From Achromobacter insolitus (lineage in GTDB: Bacteria > Pseudomonadota > Gammaproteobacteria > Burkholderiales > Burkholderiaceae_B), in contig NZ_NJIF01000004.1 in the NCBI RefSeq assembly GCF_002209555.1, positions 310,001-374,000 on the forward strand: a stretch of DNA of 64,000 bases, written 5' to 3'. Of the stretch, positions 25,618 to 35,011 are shown piece after piece. Under the pieces are notes generated by a model. It was not told the origin of the DNA and did no database searches. It saw nothing but the letters and a program-made list of their open reading frames with translations. The position numbers were made by a program, and so were the translations under genes. The first letter of the stretch is position 1, and every line of letters begins with the position of its first letter.

Positions 25618-26689
25618 TGAATCCGATCGTCACGCCCAGAGCCGGCGCCAGATCCTGGTCGACGATGGCCTTGGCGTTCTTGAGGGTCAACGCCGCCAGG
25701 GTCAACAGCCGGCGCCCTTCTTCCTGCGCGAGCGCCTGCTCCAACGGAACCGGCACAGTCTGCAGCGTGCGCGCCGCGCTCTCCAGTTCGCCGCGCACCG
25801 ACACGGCCATCCAAGCCTCACCCGCGGGCAGGGCATAGGCGCCCGCCTGATAGAAGGCCTGCAAGCCATCCAGGTTGGCGGCCAGCAGGCGCGTGGACAA
25901 CTGGCTGCGCCAGAATGCAGCGCGCTTGGGCCGCGCTGCTTCCGGGGTGTCGCCCAACACCGGCAGTATCTTCACGTCGCGCGCGAATTGCAGTCCAGTG
26001 GACAGAGACTTCATGGCCTCGGCCGCGACCTCCTGCTGGTCGCGGTACAGGTCGTTGCCGGCATTGGGTTGCGCAAACTGCCGACCGAAATCGCCTTCGG
26101 CGCTCCAGGCCTGCGCCACATCGCGCGAAATCTGCGTGACGTTGGCCGCGACAGCCTTGGCGTAGCCGCAGGCGTAGGCGAAATCCTGTTCGCCGTTGCG
26201 CCGCAGCAAGGCCGGTTCGCCATAAAGGACATACTCCAGCGCTGGCAGGCCCTGCACCGCCACGCTGCGTCCCGACAGGGCGCCAGGCTGGAGCAAGGCA
26301 TCATCCTTGGCGGCGATGAGCGATTGCACCTGCTTGGGCATGACGCCGCGCGTATCGGGCCAGAAGGCCAGGCGCTCGTAGCGGTTGGCCTGTACCAGCG
26401 GGCCAAAGCGCAGGAACTCGACGCCGGACCAGGCCAGAGCGAGGTTTTCGAACGCCTGCTTCACACGTGCCGCGTCGGCGGCGCCGGGCTGCGCGCACCA
26501 GACGCCCAGCGCGCCATCCAGGGCCGACGCCGCGTCGACCATCCTGGCCATCGCGGGCCGGGCGTAATCGCGCGCAAGGCGCTCGCCCAGATCGGCGGGC
26601 GGCGCAGCAAGAACGGGCCAGGGCGCGGCCCCGATCAGCGCGGCGGCAGCCGTCCACTTCAACAGATGCTTGGCAAATCCCGCCATCAC
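25598..26689 (-). CDS. Imelysin-family protein, degenerate motif
   Basis: A 363-residue exported protein (leader ...AAALIGAAPWPVLA/APPAD) of the imelysin / insulin-cleaving membrane protease fold (PF09375 type), mostly helical. The family GxHxxE motif appears as GLPALEYVLYG: proline replaces the histidine while the glutamate is kept. It therefore probably lost any metal site and may have a structural or ligand-binding role. Its start overlaps the di-haem oxidoreductase stop by four bases (ATGA). It is the second imelysin of the operon. Confidence 0.87.
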   Translation of the reverse strand: MMAGFAKHLLKWTAAAALIGAAPWPVLAAPPADLGERLARDYARPAMARMVDAASALDGALGVWCAQPGAADAARVKQAFENLALAWSGVEFLRFGPLVQANRYERLAFWPDTRGVMPKQVQSLIAAKDDALLQPGALSGRSVAVQGLPALEYVLYGEPALLRRNGEQDFAYACGYAKAVAANVTQISRDVAQAWSAEGDFGRQFAQPNAGNDLYRDQQEVAAEAMKSLSTGLQFARDVKILPVLGDTPEAARPKRAAFWRSQLSTRLLAANLDGLQAFYQAGAYALPAGEAWMAVSVRGELESAARTLQTVPVPLEQALAQEEGRRLLTLAALTLKNAKAIVDQDLAPALGVTIGFNALDGD

Positions 26690-28194
26690 AGCGACTCCAG
26701 GAAACGGATGAGATCGGCGCGTTCCTCCGGCGTCATCGCCACCACGCGGTCACGCGCGGGCTTGCCTGCGCCGCCATGCCACAGCACGGCCTCCAACAAG
26801 GTGCGCGCGCGTCCGTCATGCAGCCAGGTGGCGTTGGGATTCACGGTCTTGGTCAGGCCGATGCCCCACAGCGGCGGCGTGCGCCATTCGCGTCCATTGG
26901 CCAGTCCGTCGGACACGCCATCGGCCAGGTCGTCGCCCATGTCGTGCACCAGCATGTCGGTGTAGGGCCAGATCAGCTGGAAGCGATGCTCAGGCTGCTT
27001 GGCGTTGCGGCTGGTGACGTACTTGGGCACGTGGCAGGCGACGCAATTGGCTTCGTAGAACAGTTTCTTGCCGGCGAGCACGCGCGCATCATCGGCATCG
27101 CGGCGCTGCGGCACGGCCAGGTTGGTGGAATAGATGGTGACGAAGTCCATCAGCTTGGCCGGCACTTCTTCCGGGCCGAAACGCGGCTGCGCGCCGTGCG
27201 GCATGTCCAGGCATTGCTTCTGCGCGGGCGTGCAGTCGCCGGAATGCTTGGGGAACAAGGGCGTCGACAGCCCCATGTCATTGGAGAAGGCGGCGGCGCT
27301 CTGCTGCTCGACCGTGGGTTGGCCAGCCTTCAGGTTGAAGCGGCCCAGAGCTCGCGCGCCAGTGCGCACGTCGGTGACCCAGTTGGCCTTGCCGACGATG
27401 CCATCGCGCTTGTCCGCGCCCACGTTGGCCAGGATGTCGGCCTCGTGTATGGCTTCCAGCAGGCCCAGCCCGATCATGGGCGGCGCCAGCCGAGGCGAAA
27501 TCTGGGTGTCCGCGCGCATCGGGCCGTAACCCAGGTTCTCGATGCGGTACGTGGGCTTCATCAGGGTGACGGTTTCACCGCTATTGAGCGCGACGGGAAC
27601 CGGCGCGTACTCGATTTCCATGCGGCCTTCGGCGGGCAGGCCCGCCACCGCAAAGTTCTGCAGCTGCACGCCATAGACCGGTTCGGGCAAAGCCGCGATT
27701 TCACCTGCGGAAAGCCGCGGGTGGCCGCGATCCGGCCCTTCCGGGACCGCCAGGCGCAGCAACAGCGCCACCGCGTCGGTGCGCTCCAGGGGATCGAAAC
27801 CCGGCACCGTGCCGCGCCCGTCCTTGGTATGACAGGCCTGGCAGGACCGCGCGTTGAACAGCGGACCCAGGCCGTCCGAGGCTTGCGTGGATGCGGGCGC
27901 CGAGACCCAGTCCTTGCGGAACAGGCCGTTGCCGACCTGGAACTCCTGACGCCCCTCGAAGCTCATGTTCGCCGACGGCTGCGAAAAGATGTCGGCATTG
28001 ATGAGCTTGTTGGTGGTGGCTGCCCCCGCCTGCATGGTTTCGAAGGTCTCGGCCTTCGAGAAGTCCCGCGTGGGCGCGGTGATGGCGGTCACGCGCTTAT
28101 TGTCTTCGGGCGAAAGATCGTCGCGCCCGGTTGGAGCAGCGGCGGCGCCGGCGTGGGCCGACGCCGCCAGTACGGCGGCTAAAACGAGTTTCAC
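26686..28194 (-). CDS. Di-haem oxidoreductase (DHOR / thiol oxidoreductase family)
   Basis: A 502-residue periplasmic c-type cytochrome with signal peptide (MKLVLAAVLAASAHAGAAAA). Haem-binding motifs are CQACH (C118-H122) and CVACH (near 385). The C-terminal WRTPPLWGIG...LHDGRARTLLEAVLWHGG is typical of the di-haem oxidoreductase superfamily found with imelysins. It may handle electrons during periplasmic iron reduction or oxidation (inference). The GTG start overlaps the upstream imelysin stop by four bases (GTGA), and the stop overlaps the next start, so all are translationally coupled. Confidence 0.92.
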   Translation of the reverse strand: MKLVLAAVLAASAHAGAAAAPTGRDDLSPEDNKRVTAITAPTRDFSKAETFETMQAGAATTNKLINADIFSQPSANMSFEGRQEFQVGNGLFRKDWVSAPASTQASDGLGPLFNARSCQACHTKDGRGTVPGFDPLERTDAVALLLRLAVPEGPDRGHPRLSAGEIAALPEPVYGVQLQNFAVAGLPAEGRMEIEYAPVPVALNSGETVTLMKPTYRIENLGYGPMRADTQISPRLAPPMIGLGLLEAIHEADILANVGADKRDGIVGKANWVTDVRTGARALGRFNLKAGQPTVEQQSAAAFSNDMGLSTPLFPKHSGDCTPAQKQCLDMPHGAQPRFGPEEVPAKLMDFVTIYSTNLAVPQRRDADDARVLAGKKLFYEANCVACHVPKYVTSRNAKQPEHRFQLIWPYTDMLVHDMGDDLADGVSDGLANGREWRTPPLWGIGLTKTVNPNATWLHDGRARTLLEAVLWHGGAGKPARDRVVAMTPEERADLIRFLESL

Positions 28195-29489
28195 TTGAAT
28201 ACGGCGTCAGGTTTGTCCAGGCTGTCGGAACCTTCGATGGCGACCTTGCCCAGGTCCAGCAGGGCGATCACGCGTTCGAGGCTGCGGGTCTGGTCGACCA
28301 GGCGGTCGATGGCGGCCTGCACCACGGCGTTGCCTTCCTTGTTGCCGTCCGAGATCATCTGGTCGTAGGTCTCGACCGTTTCGGCGCGCGTCTTCATCGC
28401 CTGCATGGCGGCCACGGTGGCGTCCAGCTTGGCGCGCACTTCGGCGTCCAGCTTGGGATCGCGGGCCTTCACCAGTTCCGACAGGCTGGCGCCCGTAACG
28501 GTCTTGCCGTCGATGCGCGTATAGCTGCCCAGGTAGACGTTGCGGATGCCGATCTGGTCGTAGTAGTGCGAGTTGTGGGTGTTGTCGGAGAAGCAGTCGT
28601 GCTCTTCTTCCGGATCATGCAGCATCAGGCCCAGCTTCATGCGTTCGCCGGCCAGCTCGCCGTAGGACAGGCTGCCCAGCCCGGTCAGCATGGCGATCAG
28701 GCCAGCCTTCGGATCTTCCTCGACAGCCTTGCGCGCAGCGCCGTCCTTCTTCCAGTTGCCGACCATTTCTTCCAGGTCGGTCACCAGCAGGTCGGTCACG
28801 GCCTTCAGGAATTCGACCCGGCGCTCGCAGTGGCCGCCCGTGCAGTGCTTGGGATCGAAATCGGTGTGCGGACGATTGCCGGCGTGGCGCTCCTGCGGCG
28901 TGCCCTTGCGGTCCGCCGGTGCCGGGCCGGTGCCGTTCAAATCCTGGCCCCACAGCAGGAATTCGATGGCGTGGTAGCCCGTGGCCACGTTGGCTTCGTT
29001 GCCGTCGGCCTCGTGCAGGACTTCGGACAGCAGCTGGGGAGTGATCTTGCTGACGTCGACGGTCTTGCCGCCCACCGAGATCTTGGAGTTGGCGATGACG
29101 TTGACGGCGTAATAGGCGTTCTCGTCGTTCTCGGTGCCGTAGGACGCGTCCACGTAGTCGATCAGGCCTTCGTCCAGCGGCCAGGCGTTGACGCGGCCTT
29201 CCCAGTCATCGACGATGGGGTTGCCGAAGCGGTAAGCCTCGGTCTGCTGGTAGGGCACGCGCGCTGCGAGCCAGGCCTCGCGCGCGGCCTTGAGCGTTTC
29301 GGCGCTGGGCTTGGCGATCAAGGCGTCGATGGCGGTGCGCAATGCCTTGGCAGAGGTCAGCGAGTCTTCGTAACCGGCCAGCGCCAGATCCGAATACGTG
29401 GCCACCACGGCCTTGGGCTCGACCGCGGCCTGGGCCGTTCCCCCGAATACCGCAGCGGCCAATACCGCTCCCAACAGCAACTTGCGCAT
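28191..29489 (-). CDS. Imelysin-family iron-regulated protein (IrpA-like)
   Basis: A 432-residue exported protein with a 21-residue signal peptide (...AVFGGTAQA/AVEP). The imelysin domain carries the intact GYHAIEFLLWGQD motif (GxHxxE, about 171-177). A distinct insert with CTGGHC suggests a disulfide or metal site. IrpA-like imelysins are induced by iron limitation in several bacteria. It is the first gene of the operon; GGGAG precedes ATG 29489. A Fur-like sequence lies about 70 bp upstream. Confidence 0.9.
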   Translation of the reverse strand: MRKLLLGAVLAAAVFGGTAQAAVEPKAVVATYSDLALAGYEDSLTSAKALRTAIDALIAKPSAETLKAAREAWLAARVPYQQTEAYRFGNPIVDDWEGRVNAWPLDEGLIDYVDASYGTENDENAYYAVNVIANSKISVGGKTVDVSKITPQLLSEVLHEADGNEANVATGYHAIEFLLWGQDLNGTGPAPADRKGTPQERHAGNRPHTDFDPKHCTGGHCERRVEFLKAVTDLLVTDLEEMVGNWKKDGAARKAVEEDPKAGLIAMLTGLGSLSYGELAGERMKLGLMLHDPEEEHDCFSDNTHNSHYYDQIGIRNVYLGSYTRIDGKTVTGASLSELVKARDPKLDAEVRAKLDATVAAMQAMKTRAETVETYDQMISDGNKEGNAVVQAAIDRLVDQTRSLERVIALLDLGKVAIEGSDSLDKPDAVFK

Positions 29490-29555
29490 CGACTTTCTCC
29501 CGTAACTCGAACGGCACCCGCCCCCGCGGCGGCCCGCTCATACTCGAATTTTGAG

Positions 29556-29574
29556 GATGAGAGTGTAAACAATT
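29556..29574 (-). promoter_or_regulatory. Weak Fur-box candidate upstream of imelysin operon
   Basis: The minus-strand 19-mer AATTGTTTACACTCTCATC matches about 12 of 19 positions of one reading of the Fur consensus. It lies in an AT-rich stretch upstream of the iron-type operon. Support is positional plus a partial match only. Confidence 0.35.
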
Positions 29575-29710
29575 TTCGTTTGGTGTTCAGAATAAAGTCA
29601 GATACCTGACATTTCTTTGAACCGTCAGACTGGTTTTCCCGAGGCCGGCAAAACGGCGCGCGCGCGCCTGCGGCAGCTACTATCCCCTCTTCCGCCTCTA
29701 GCCTGCCGCC

Positions 29711-30637
29711 ATGGAACTTCGCCAACTCCGCTACTTCGTCCGCGTCGCAGAACTGGGCAGCATCGGCCGCGCTGCGCGCGAGCTCGAAGTGGTCGCCTCG
29801 GCGCTCAGCCAGCAGATCAGCCGCCTGGAAAGCGAGCTGGCCACGCGTTTGCTGGTGCGCACGCCCACCGGCGTGGTGCCCACCCCCGCCGGCACGGCAT
29901 TCCTGCGGCAGGCGCAGCTGACGCTGCGGCACGCTGAAAACGCGGTGGCCGCAGCGCGCGAGGCGCGGCTCTCCGGCATGGTCAGTGTCGGCTTCGCCCC
30001 CACCACCGCTTCGGTGCTGGCCCGGCCGTTCTACGCGGCCATGGCCGAGCGCTACCCGAATGTGCGGCTGCACCTGGTCGAAGGATTGTCCGGCAACCTG
30101 GGGGAACTGCTCACGGGCCGGCGGCTAGATCTGGCCGTGCTGTTCCAGAACGACAGCACACAGGGACGCAGCGCCATCCCGGTGCTGGATGAGCGATTGT
30201 TCCTGCTTGCGCGCCGCGGCATGGTGCCGCTAGCGGATGGCGAACCGGTCACCATTGCGCAGCTGGGCAGCCTGCCTCAGGCAGTGACAAGCAAGGCCCA
30301 CGGCCTGAGGGCGTGGGTGGAGGCCGCCTTCGAGCGAGCAGGCGTGGAACCATGGATCGGCGTGGAGATCGATGGGCTGACCACGCTGATGGACCTGGTG
30401 CAGGCCAATCCCCTGGCGACCATCCAGCCTGGCGCGGCAGTGGCCCGCGTGGAATCGGGGCTGCTGAGCATGCACCCCATCGATGATCCGTTCCTGTTCC
30501 GGCGCAACCTGGTCTATTGCATCAACGACGAAGAGCTGTCGCCGGCGGCGCTGGCCGCGCGGGTGGTGCTCCTGGACGTGATGCGCGCGCTCGTGCGCAA
30601 CGGCGGCTGGCCGGGGGCAACCCTTCTCGATTCGTGA
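29711..30637 (+). CDS. LysR-family transcriptional regulator
   Basis: A 308-residue LTTR of the Nac/Cbl-like branch. The N-terminal helix-turn-helix is MELRQLRYFVRVAELGSIGRAARELEVVASALSQQISRLE (residues 1-40), and the effector domain covers about 90-300. It points in the same direction as the aldolase / Bug / dehydrogenase genes that follow 107 bp later, rather than divergently, but is the likely regulator of that cluster. The divergent neighbour is the imelysin operon. Confidence 0.92.
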   Translation: MELRQLRYFVRVAELGSIGRAARELEVVASALSQQISRLESELATRLLVRTPTGVVPTPAGTAFLRQAQLTLRHAENAVAAAREARLSGMVSVGFAPTTASVLARPFYAAMAERYPNVRLHLVEGLSGNLGELLTGRRLDLAVLFQNDSTQGRSAIPVLDERLFLLARRGMVPLADGEPVTIAQLGSLPQAVTSKAHGLRAWVEAAFERAGVEPWIGVEIDGLTTLMDLVQANPLATIQPGAAVARVESGLLSMHPIDDPFLFRRNLVYCINDEELSPAALAARVVLLDVMRALVRNGGWPGATLLDS

Positions 30638-30743
30638 TGCCCCCATGCCGGCACAGTGGCTAGGCCCTGCCCGCCACCGCAGATAAATTGCCAGCCAGGA
30701 TGCCGCGGCATGGTGCAGCGGCGACAGATCTGCACGAATTCCA

Positions 30744-31544
30744 ATGAGACCTGATCCCCAAGCGCCGGGGCGCCTGCGCATTGCCTCCATGCGTCCGCAG
30801 TGTTCCGAGGCGGAGTGGAATGCCCGCATCGACCTCGCGGCCTGTTATCGGCTCGTCGAGCTCTATGGCATGGCCGACATGATGGCCAACCATATCTCGG
30901 CGCGCGTGCCGGACGAAGACAACGCCTTCCTGATCAACCCCTACGGGATGATGTACGAGGAAATCACGGCGTCCAGCCTGATCAAGGTGGACGTGGACGG
31001 CACCATCCTGGCCCGCCCTGATTTCGGCGAGCTGGACTACGGCATCAACAAGGCAGGCTATGTGATCCACAGCGCGGTGCACGCCCACCGCCACGAAGTG
31101 GATTGCGTCATCCATACGCACAGCTGGGCGTCGATGGCCGTGTCCTCGCTCGAATGCGGCCTGCTGCCCCTGACCCAGACGGCGATGCGTTTCCTGAAGA
31201 TCGGCTACCACGACTACCAGGGCGTGGTGCTCGGCCTCGAAGAACAAGCCTCGCTGCTGGAAGACCTGGGCCAGGGCGAAGCGCTCATCCTGCGCAACCA
31301 TGGGGCGCTGACCGTGGGCCGGACCGTGGGGGAGGCCTTCAACTGGATGCACCGCCTGGAACTGGCATGCCGTTCCCAGCTTGCTGCCATGGCCACGGAG
31401 TCGCCGCTCAGGGCCGTCGCCGCGCCCGTGCTGCACGACACCTGGAACAACTACCAACCTGGCACGCGGCGGCCATATGGCGTGATGGAGTGGCCCGCGC
31501 TGCTGCGCAAGCTCGACCGGATGGATCCGAGCTATCGCGACTGA
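30744..31544 (+). CDS. Class II aldolase/adducin-family protein
   Basis: A 266-residue zinc-dependent aldolase-fold protein. Zinc-ligand histidines are visible in CVIHTHSWASM and ILRNHGALTVG; an acidic residue in YGINKAGYVIHSAVH may aid catalysis. Family members cleave or epimerise sugar phosphates or decarboxylate hydroxy acids, and the substrate is not identifiable. It lies with a Bug receptor and a 2-hydroxyacid dehydrogenase, so a role in hydroxy-acid catabolism is plausible. The start is uncertain; ATG 30789 is an alternative. Confidence 0.87.
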   Translation: MRPDPQAPGRLRIASMRPQCSEAEWNARIDLAACYRLVELYGMADMMANHISARVPDEDNAFLINPYGMMYEEITASSLIKVDVDGTILARPDFGELDYGINKAGYVIHSAVHAHRHEVDCVIHTHSWASMAVSSLECGLLPLTQTAMRFLKIGYHDYQGVVLGLEEQASLLEDLGQGEALILRNHGALTVGRTVGEAFNWMHRLELACRSQLAAMATESPLRAVAAPVLHDTWNNYQPGTRRPYGVMEWPALLRKLDRMDPSYRD

Positions 31545-31625
31545 GTTGCCTGATTTTGCAGGCGCCGGCCGGCGTGGCGGCACGGCGCCATCGAAAACTC
31601 GACTACGCCCACGCGAGGAGACATC

Positions 31626-32585
31626 ATGAACACTGCACGAGCCCTGCTCGCTTCCGCAGCGCTGGCGGGCGCCTGTACGCTGGCGCCGACCGCGGCGGCG
31701 GACTATCCCGACCGGCCGGTGAAAGTCATCGTCGCGTTCTCGCCGGGCGGCACCACCGACACCCTGACCCGCAGCGTCACCAACACCCTGACCCAAAAGC
31801 TGGGCCAGCCCTTCGTGGTCGAGAACAAGCCCGGCGCGGGCGGCAACATCGGCACCGAGTATGTCGTGCGGGCCGCGGCCGACGGCCACACCCTGATCGT
31901 CAATTCCGTGGGCCCCATCGCCGTCAACCCCTCATTGAACAAACTGCCCTACAGCCCGCTGACCGACCTGGTTCCGATGGTGCAGATCGCCACCGTGCCC
32001 AATGTGCTGGTGGTGCCCCCGTCCTTTCCCGCCCAGGACATCCAGGGATTCCTGAAGTACGTCAAGACCGCGCGGCAGCTCAACTACAGCTCGACCGGCG
32101 TGGGCACCTCCTCGCATCTGTCCAGCTACATGCTGATGGACGAGCTGGGAGTCAACGCCACCCACGTGCCCTACAAGGGCGCGGACGCGGTCAACGACTT
32201 GCTGGCCGGGCGCATCGACTTCATGTTCGCCACCATTCCGTCCGTCATCGGACATATCCGCGCCGGCAAACTTCGGGCGCTTGCGGTCAGCACCTCGCAG
32301 CGTTCCGCCACCCTGCCCGACCTTCCCACCATCGCCGAATCCGGCTATCCGGGCTTCGACGCCGGTTCCTGGTTCGGCTTCTTCGCTCCCAAGGGCACGC
32401 CGCAACAAGTGGTGGATGTCGTCAATCGCGAGGTAAATGCCGCCCTGCCCGGGTTAAACGAACAGATGCTGCGGGAAGGCGCTGAACCGGTTGGCGGTTC
32501 GCCCGCGCAATTCGGTGCGTTCATCCAGCGCGAACACGACAAATGGGCGGTGCTGGTGCGCAAGTTTGCCCCCGAGGCCCATTGA
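31626..32585 (+). CDS. Bug-family solute-binding protein
   Basis: A 319-residue periplasmic receptor with signal peptide (...GACTLAPTAAA/DYPDRP). Signatures are YPDRPVKVIVAFSPGGTTD, VENKPGAGGNIG, DGHTLIVN and HVPYKGADAVNDLLAG. GAGGAGA precedes the start. It lies between a class II aldolase and a 2-hydroxyacid dehydrogenase with short gaps (81 and 12 bp), so it probably binds the hydroxy acid or sugar acid processed by them. Confidence 0.93.
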   Translation: MNTARALLASAALAGACTLAPTAAADYPDRPVKVIVAFSPGGTTDTLTRSVTNTLTQKLGQPFVVENKPGAGGNIGTEYVVRAAADGHTLIVNSVGPIAVNPSLNKLPYSPLTDLVPMVQIATVPNVLVVPPSFPAQDIQGFLKYVKTARQLNYSSTGVGTSSHLSSYMLMDELGVNATHVPYKGADAVNDLLAGRIDFMFATIPSVIGHIRAGKLRALAVSTSQRSATLPDLPTIAESGYPGFDAGSWFGFFAPKGTPQQVVDVVNREVNAALPGLNEQMLREGAEPVGGSPAQFGAFIQREHDKWAVLVRKFAPEAH

Positions 32586-32597
32586 ACCGGCCGCGCC

Positions 32598-33593
32598 ATG
32601 ACACGAAGCTCTGACACAAGCATCCTGTGCTCGCCGGCCGAGGCGCCATCGCTGCGCCTCGCGCTGGACCGCACGCCGGCGGCCGGCCGCTATGCGTTAA
32701 TCCACCCCGTGGCGGGCCAGCCCATGACGGCCGAAACCGCCTTTATCTCGCGGGACGTAACGGGCCATTCCACCAAGTTCGAAATCCAGGAGTCCACGGC
32801 GCTGTATTACGAGGCCATGCGCCACGCGCCGGCGCTGCGCTGGGTGCATGTGCACTCGGCCGGCGCCGACCGCGAGATCTATCAGGCATTGCACGCGCGC
32901 GGGGTGGCGGTCACCACCTCGCAAGGCGCAAGCGACCCGGTGGTCGCCCAGAGCGCCATCGCCGGCCTGCTCGCGCTCGCGCGCAGCCTGCCGGCGCTGG
33001 CCTCGGACCAGCGCGTCCACGCCTGGCGCCCGCTGCTGGATGCGCGCATGCCGCGGGATCTGGCCGGCCAGCATGCCGTGATCGTGGGTTGGGGCGGCAT
33101 CGGGCAGCGCATCGGCGCGTTGCTGGGTGCGCTCGGCCTGGATATCTCGGTCGCGCGTCATAGCGGCGCACCCGTGCCGCAGGCGCGCCATACGGTGGAT
33201 TACGGGGCGCTGGCGTCGCTGCTGCCAGCGGCGGATTGGCTGGTGCTGGCCTGCCCGCTCACGCCGGCCACGCGCAACCTGATCGACCGTGACGCGCTTG
33301 CCGCGCTGCCTGCCCACGCCATGGTGGTGAATGTGGCCCGAGGCCACGTGATCGACGAACCGGAACTGATCGCGGCGCTGCGAGCAGGACGCGTGGGCGG
33401 CGCCTTTCTGGACGTATTCCAGCACGAACCGCTGCCGCCTGAGTCGCCCCTGTGGGACCTGCCCAATGTCATCGTCACGCCGCACAGCGCCGGCTTTTCC
33501 GACCGCAATGCCGCGCGTGTGCGCGGACTGTTCGTCGACAACCTCAATCGCTGGCTCGCCGGCGCACCGCTGGCCAATCGCAGCCTCGCCTGA
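32598..33593 (+). CDS. D-2-hydroxyacid dehydrogenase
   Basis: A 331-residue NAD(P)-dependent dehydrogenase reducing 2-oxo acids or oxidising D-2-hydroxy acids. The Rossmann motif is VGWGGIGQRIG. The catalytic Arg-Glu-His set appears as NVARGHVID, VFQHEPLP and TPHSAG. It starts 12 bp after the Bug gene and completes the aldolase / receptor / dehydrogenase group. The exact substrate is unknown. Confidence 0.92.
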   Translation: MTRSSDTSILCSPAEAPSLRLALDRTPAAGRYALIHPVAGQPMTAETAFISRDVTGHSTKFEIQESTALYYEAMRHAPALRWVHVHSAGADREIYQALHARGVAVTTSQGASDPVVAQSAIAGLLALARSLPALASDQRVHAWRPLLDARMPRDLAGQHAVIVGWGGIGQRIGALLGALGLDISVARHSGAPVPQARHTVDYGALASLLPAADWLVLACPLTPATRNLIDRDALAALPAHAMVVNVARGHVIDEPELIAALRAGRVGGAFLDVFQHEPLPPESPLWDLPNVIVTPHSAGFSDRNAARVRGLFVDNLNRWLAGAPLANRSLA

Positions 33594-33646
33594 GCCGCCT
33601 GCCGCCGCCCGGATCGCCATCCAGGCAGCGGTCGGGCATCGATGCC

Positions 33647-34966
33647 TCAACGCTGCAAGGGCGCCTTTGCCGTCTCGCGCGCCGCCAGCACCGCCACCGC
33701 GGTGACGAGCAGCGCAGCCGCCACATACAGAGAGATGGCGATGGTCGAATTCCAGGATTTGAACAGGCTGGCGATGATCAGCGGCGCGAACCCGCCGCCC
33801 ACGATGCCCGCCAGCGTGTAAGCCAGGGACGAGCCGGCGTAACGCACGCGGCCCGGGAACTGCTCGGTGATGAACGCGGCCTGCGGGCCGTACATCAGCG
33901 CATGGATCAGCAGGCCCACCACGACCGCCGCGCAGATGGCAATGGGATGCGCGGAGTCCATCAGCACGAAGAAGACGAAGGCCCAGATCATGCCCAGCAC
34001 CGCCCCCGCCAGATACACCGGCCGCCGGCCGATCCTGTCGGACAGATGTCCGCACAGCGGTACCGCGATCGCGTTCAGCGCGGCGCCCAGCATGGTGGCG
34101 GTCAGGGCCATGGGCCGGGACAGATGCAGCACCGTCGTCACATAGGTCAGCGTGAATACAACCACCAGCGCATAGAGCACGTCGGATCCGATGCGCGAAC
34201 CGCCCGCAACCAGCAATTGCCGCCAATACTGCCCCAGCACTTCCTTGATGGGAGTGGCGGCGGTTTCGCGCTTTTGCTCCATTTCCAGGAACACGGGTGT
34301 TTCCTCGACGCCGCGCCGCAGCCACAGGCCGAACAGCACCAACGCCACGCTGGAGACGAACGGCACGCGCCAGCCCCATGCCTGGAAATCCTCGGGGCTC
34401 AGGAAGGCGGACACCGCCGCGATGAAACCGGTACCTATCAGCGTGCCGCAGGACGGACCGATCTGCGTAAACGAAGCGTTGCGCCCGCGCTGGTCGGGCT
34501 TGCCGTGCTCCATGGACAGCAGCACGGCGCCCGCCCATTCTCCGCCCAGCGCCACGCCTTGCACGAAGCGCAAGGCCACCAGCGCCACGGGCGCCCACAC
34601 GCCCCAGGTCGCATAGGTCGGCAAAAGCCCCATCAGGCCCGTCGAAATCCCCATGATGACCAGTGTGGCAACCAGCACAAACTTGCGCCCAAGCCGGTCG
34701 CCCAGATGGCCGAAGACAAAGCCGCCCAACGGCCGCGAAACGTAGCCCACGGCATATGTCGAGAATGCCAGGATGGTGCCCGTCAGCGGATCGAAGGAGG
34801 GAAAGAAGATGGAGTTGAATACCAGCGCCGCCATCAGGTTGTAGATGGTGAAGTCATACCACTCCAGCGTAGTGCCAACCGAACTGGCCAGCGCCAGTCT
34901 GCGCATCTTGTTGGGCGCGTCCGCGGTCTTGACCGCAGCGGCGCCGTACAGCGTTTCTTCTGCCAT
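33647..34966 (-). CDS. MFS transporter, metabolite:H+ symporter type
   Basis: A 439-residue major facilitator with twelve hydrophobic segments, of the MHS group (ShiA/KgtP/ProP-like): TTLEWYDFTIYNLMAALVF, the loop GHLGDRLGRKFVL, FVQGVALGGEWAGAVLL and the second-half GHLSDRIGRRPVY. It imports an organic acid or osmolyte with protons; the substrate is unknown. It lies 45 bp downstream of an unrecognised protein gene on the same strand, a likely operon. Confidence 0.93.
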   Translation of the reverse strand: MAEETLYGAAAVKTADAPNKMRRLALASSVGTTLEWYDFTIYNLMAALVFNSIFFPSFDPLTGTILAFSTYAVGYVSRPLGGFVFGHLGDRLGRKFVLVATLVIMGISTGLMGLLPTYATWGVWAPVALVALRFVQGVALGGEWAGAVLLSMEHGKPDQRGRNASFTQIGPSCGTLIGTGFIAAVSAFLSPEDFQAWGWRVPFVSSVALVLFGLWLRRGVEETPVFLEMEQKRETAATPIKEVLGQYWRQLLVAGGSRIGSDVLYALVVVFTLTYVTTVLHLSRPMALTATMLGAALNAIAVPLCGHLSDRIGRRPVYLAGAVLGMIWAFVFFVLMDSAHPIAICAAVVVGLLIHALMYGPQAAFITEQFPGRVRYAGSSLAYTLAGIVGGGFAPLIIASLFKSWNSTIAISLYVAAALLVTAVAVLAARETAKAPLQR

Positions 34967-35011
34967 GGAATTCCCCTTGAATACGATATGTGGTGCGATG
35001 CCGCGGCCTGC

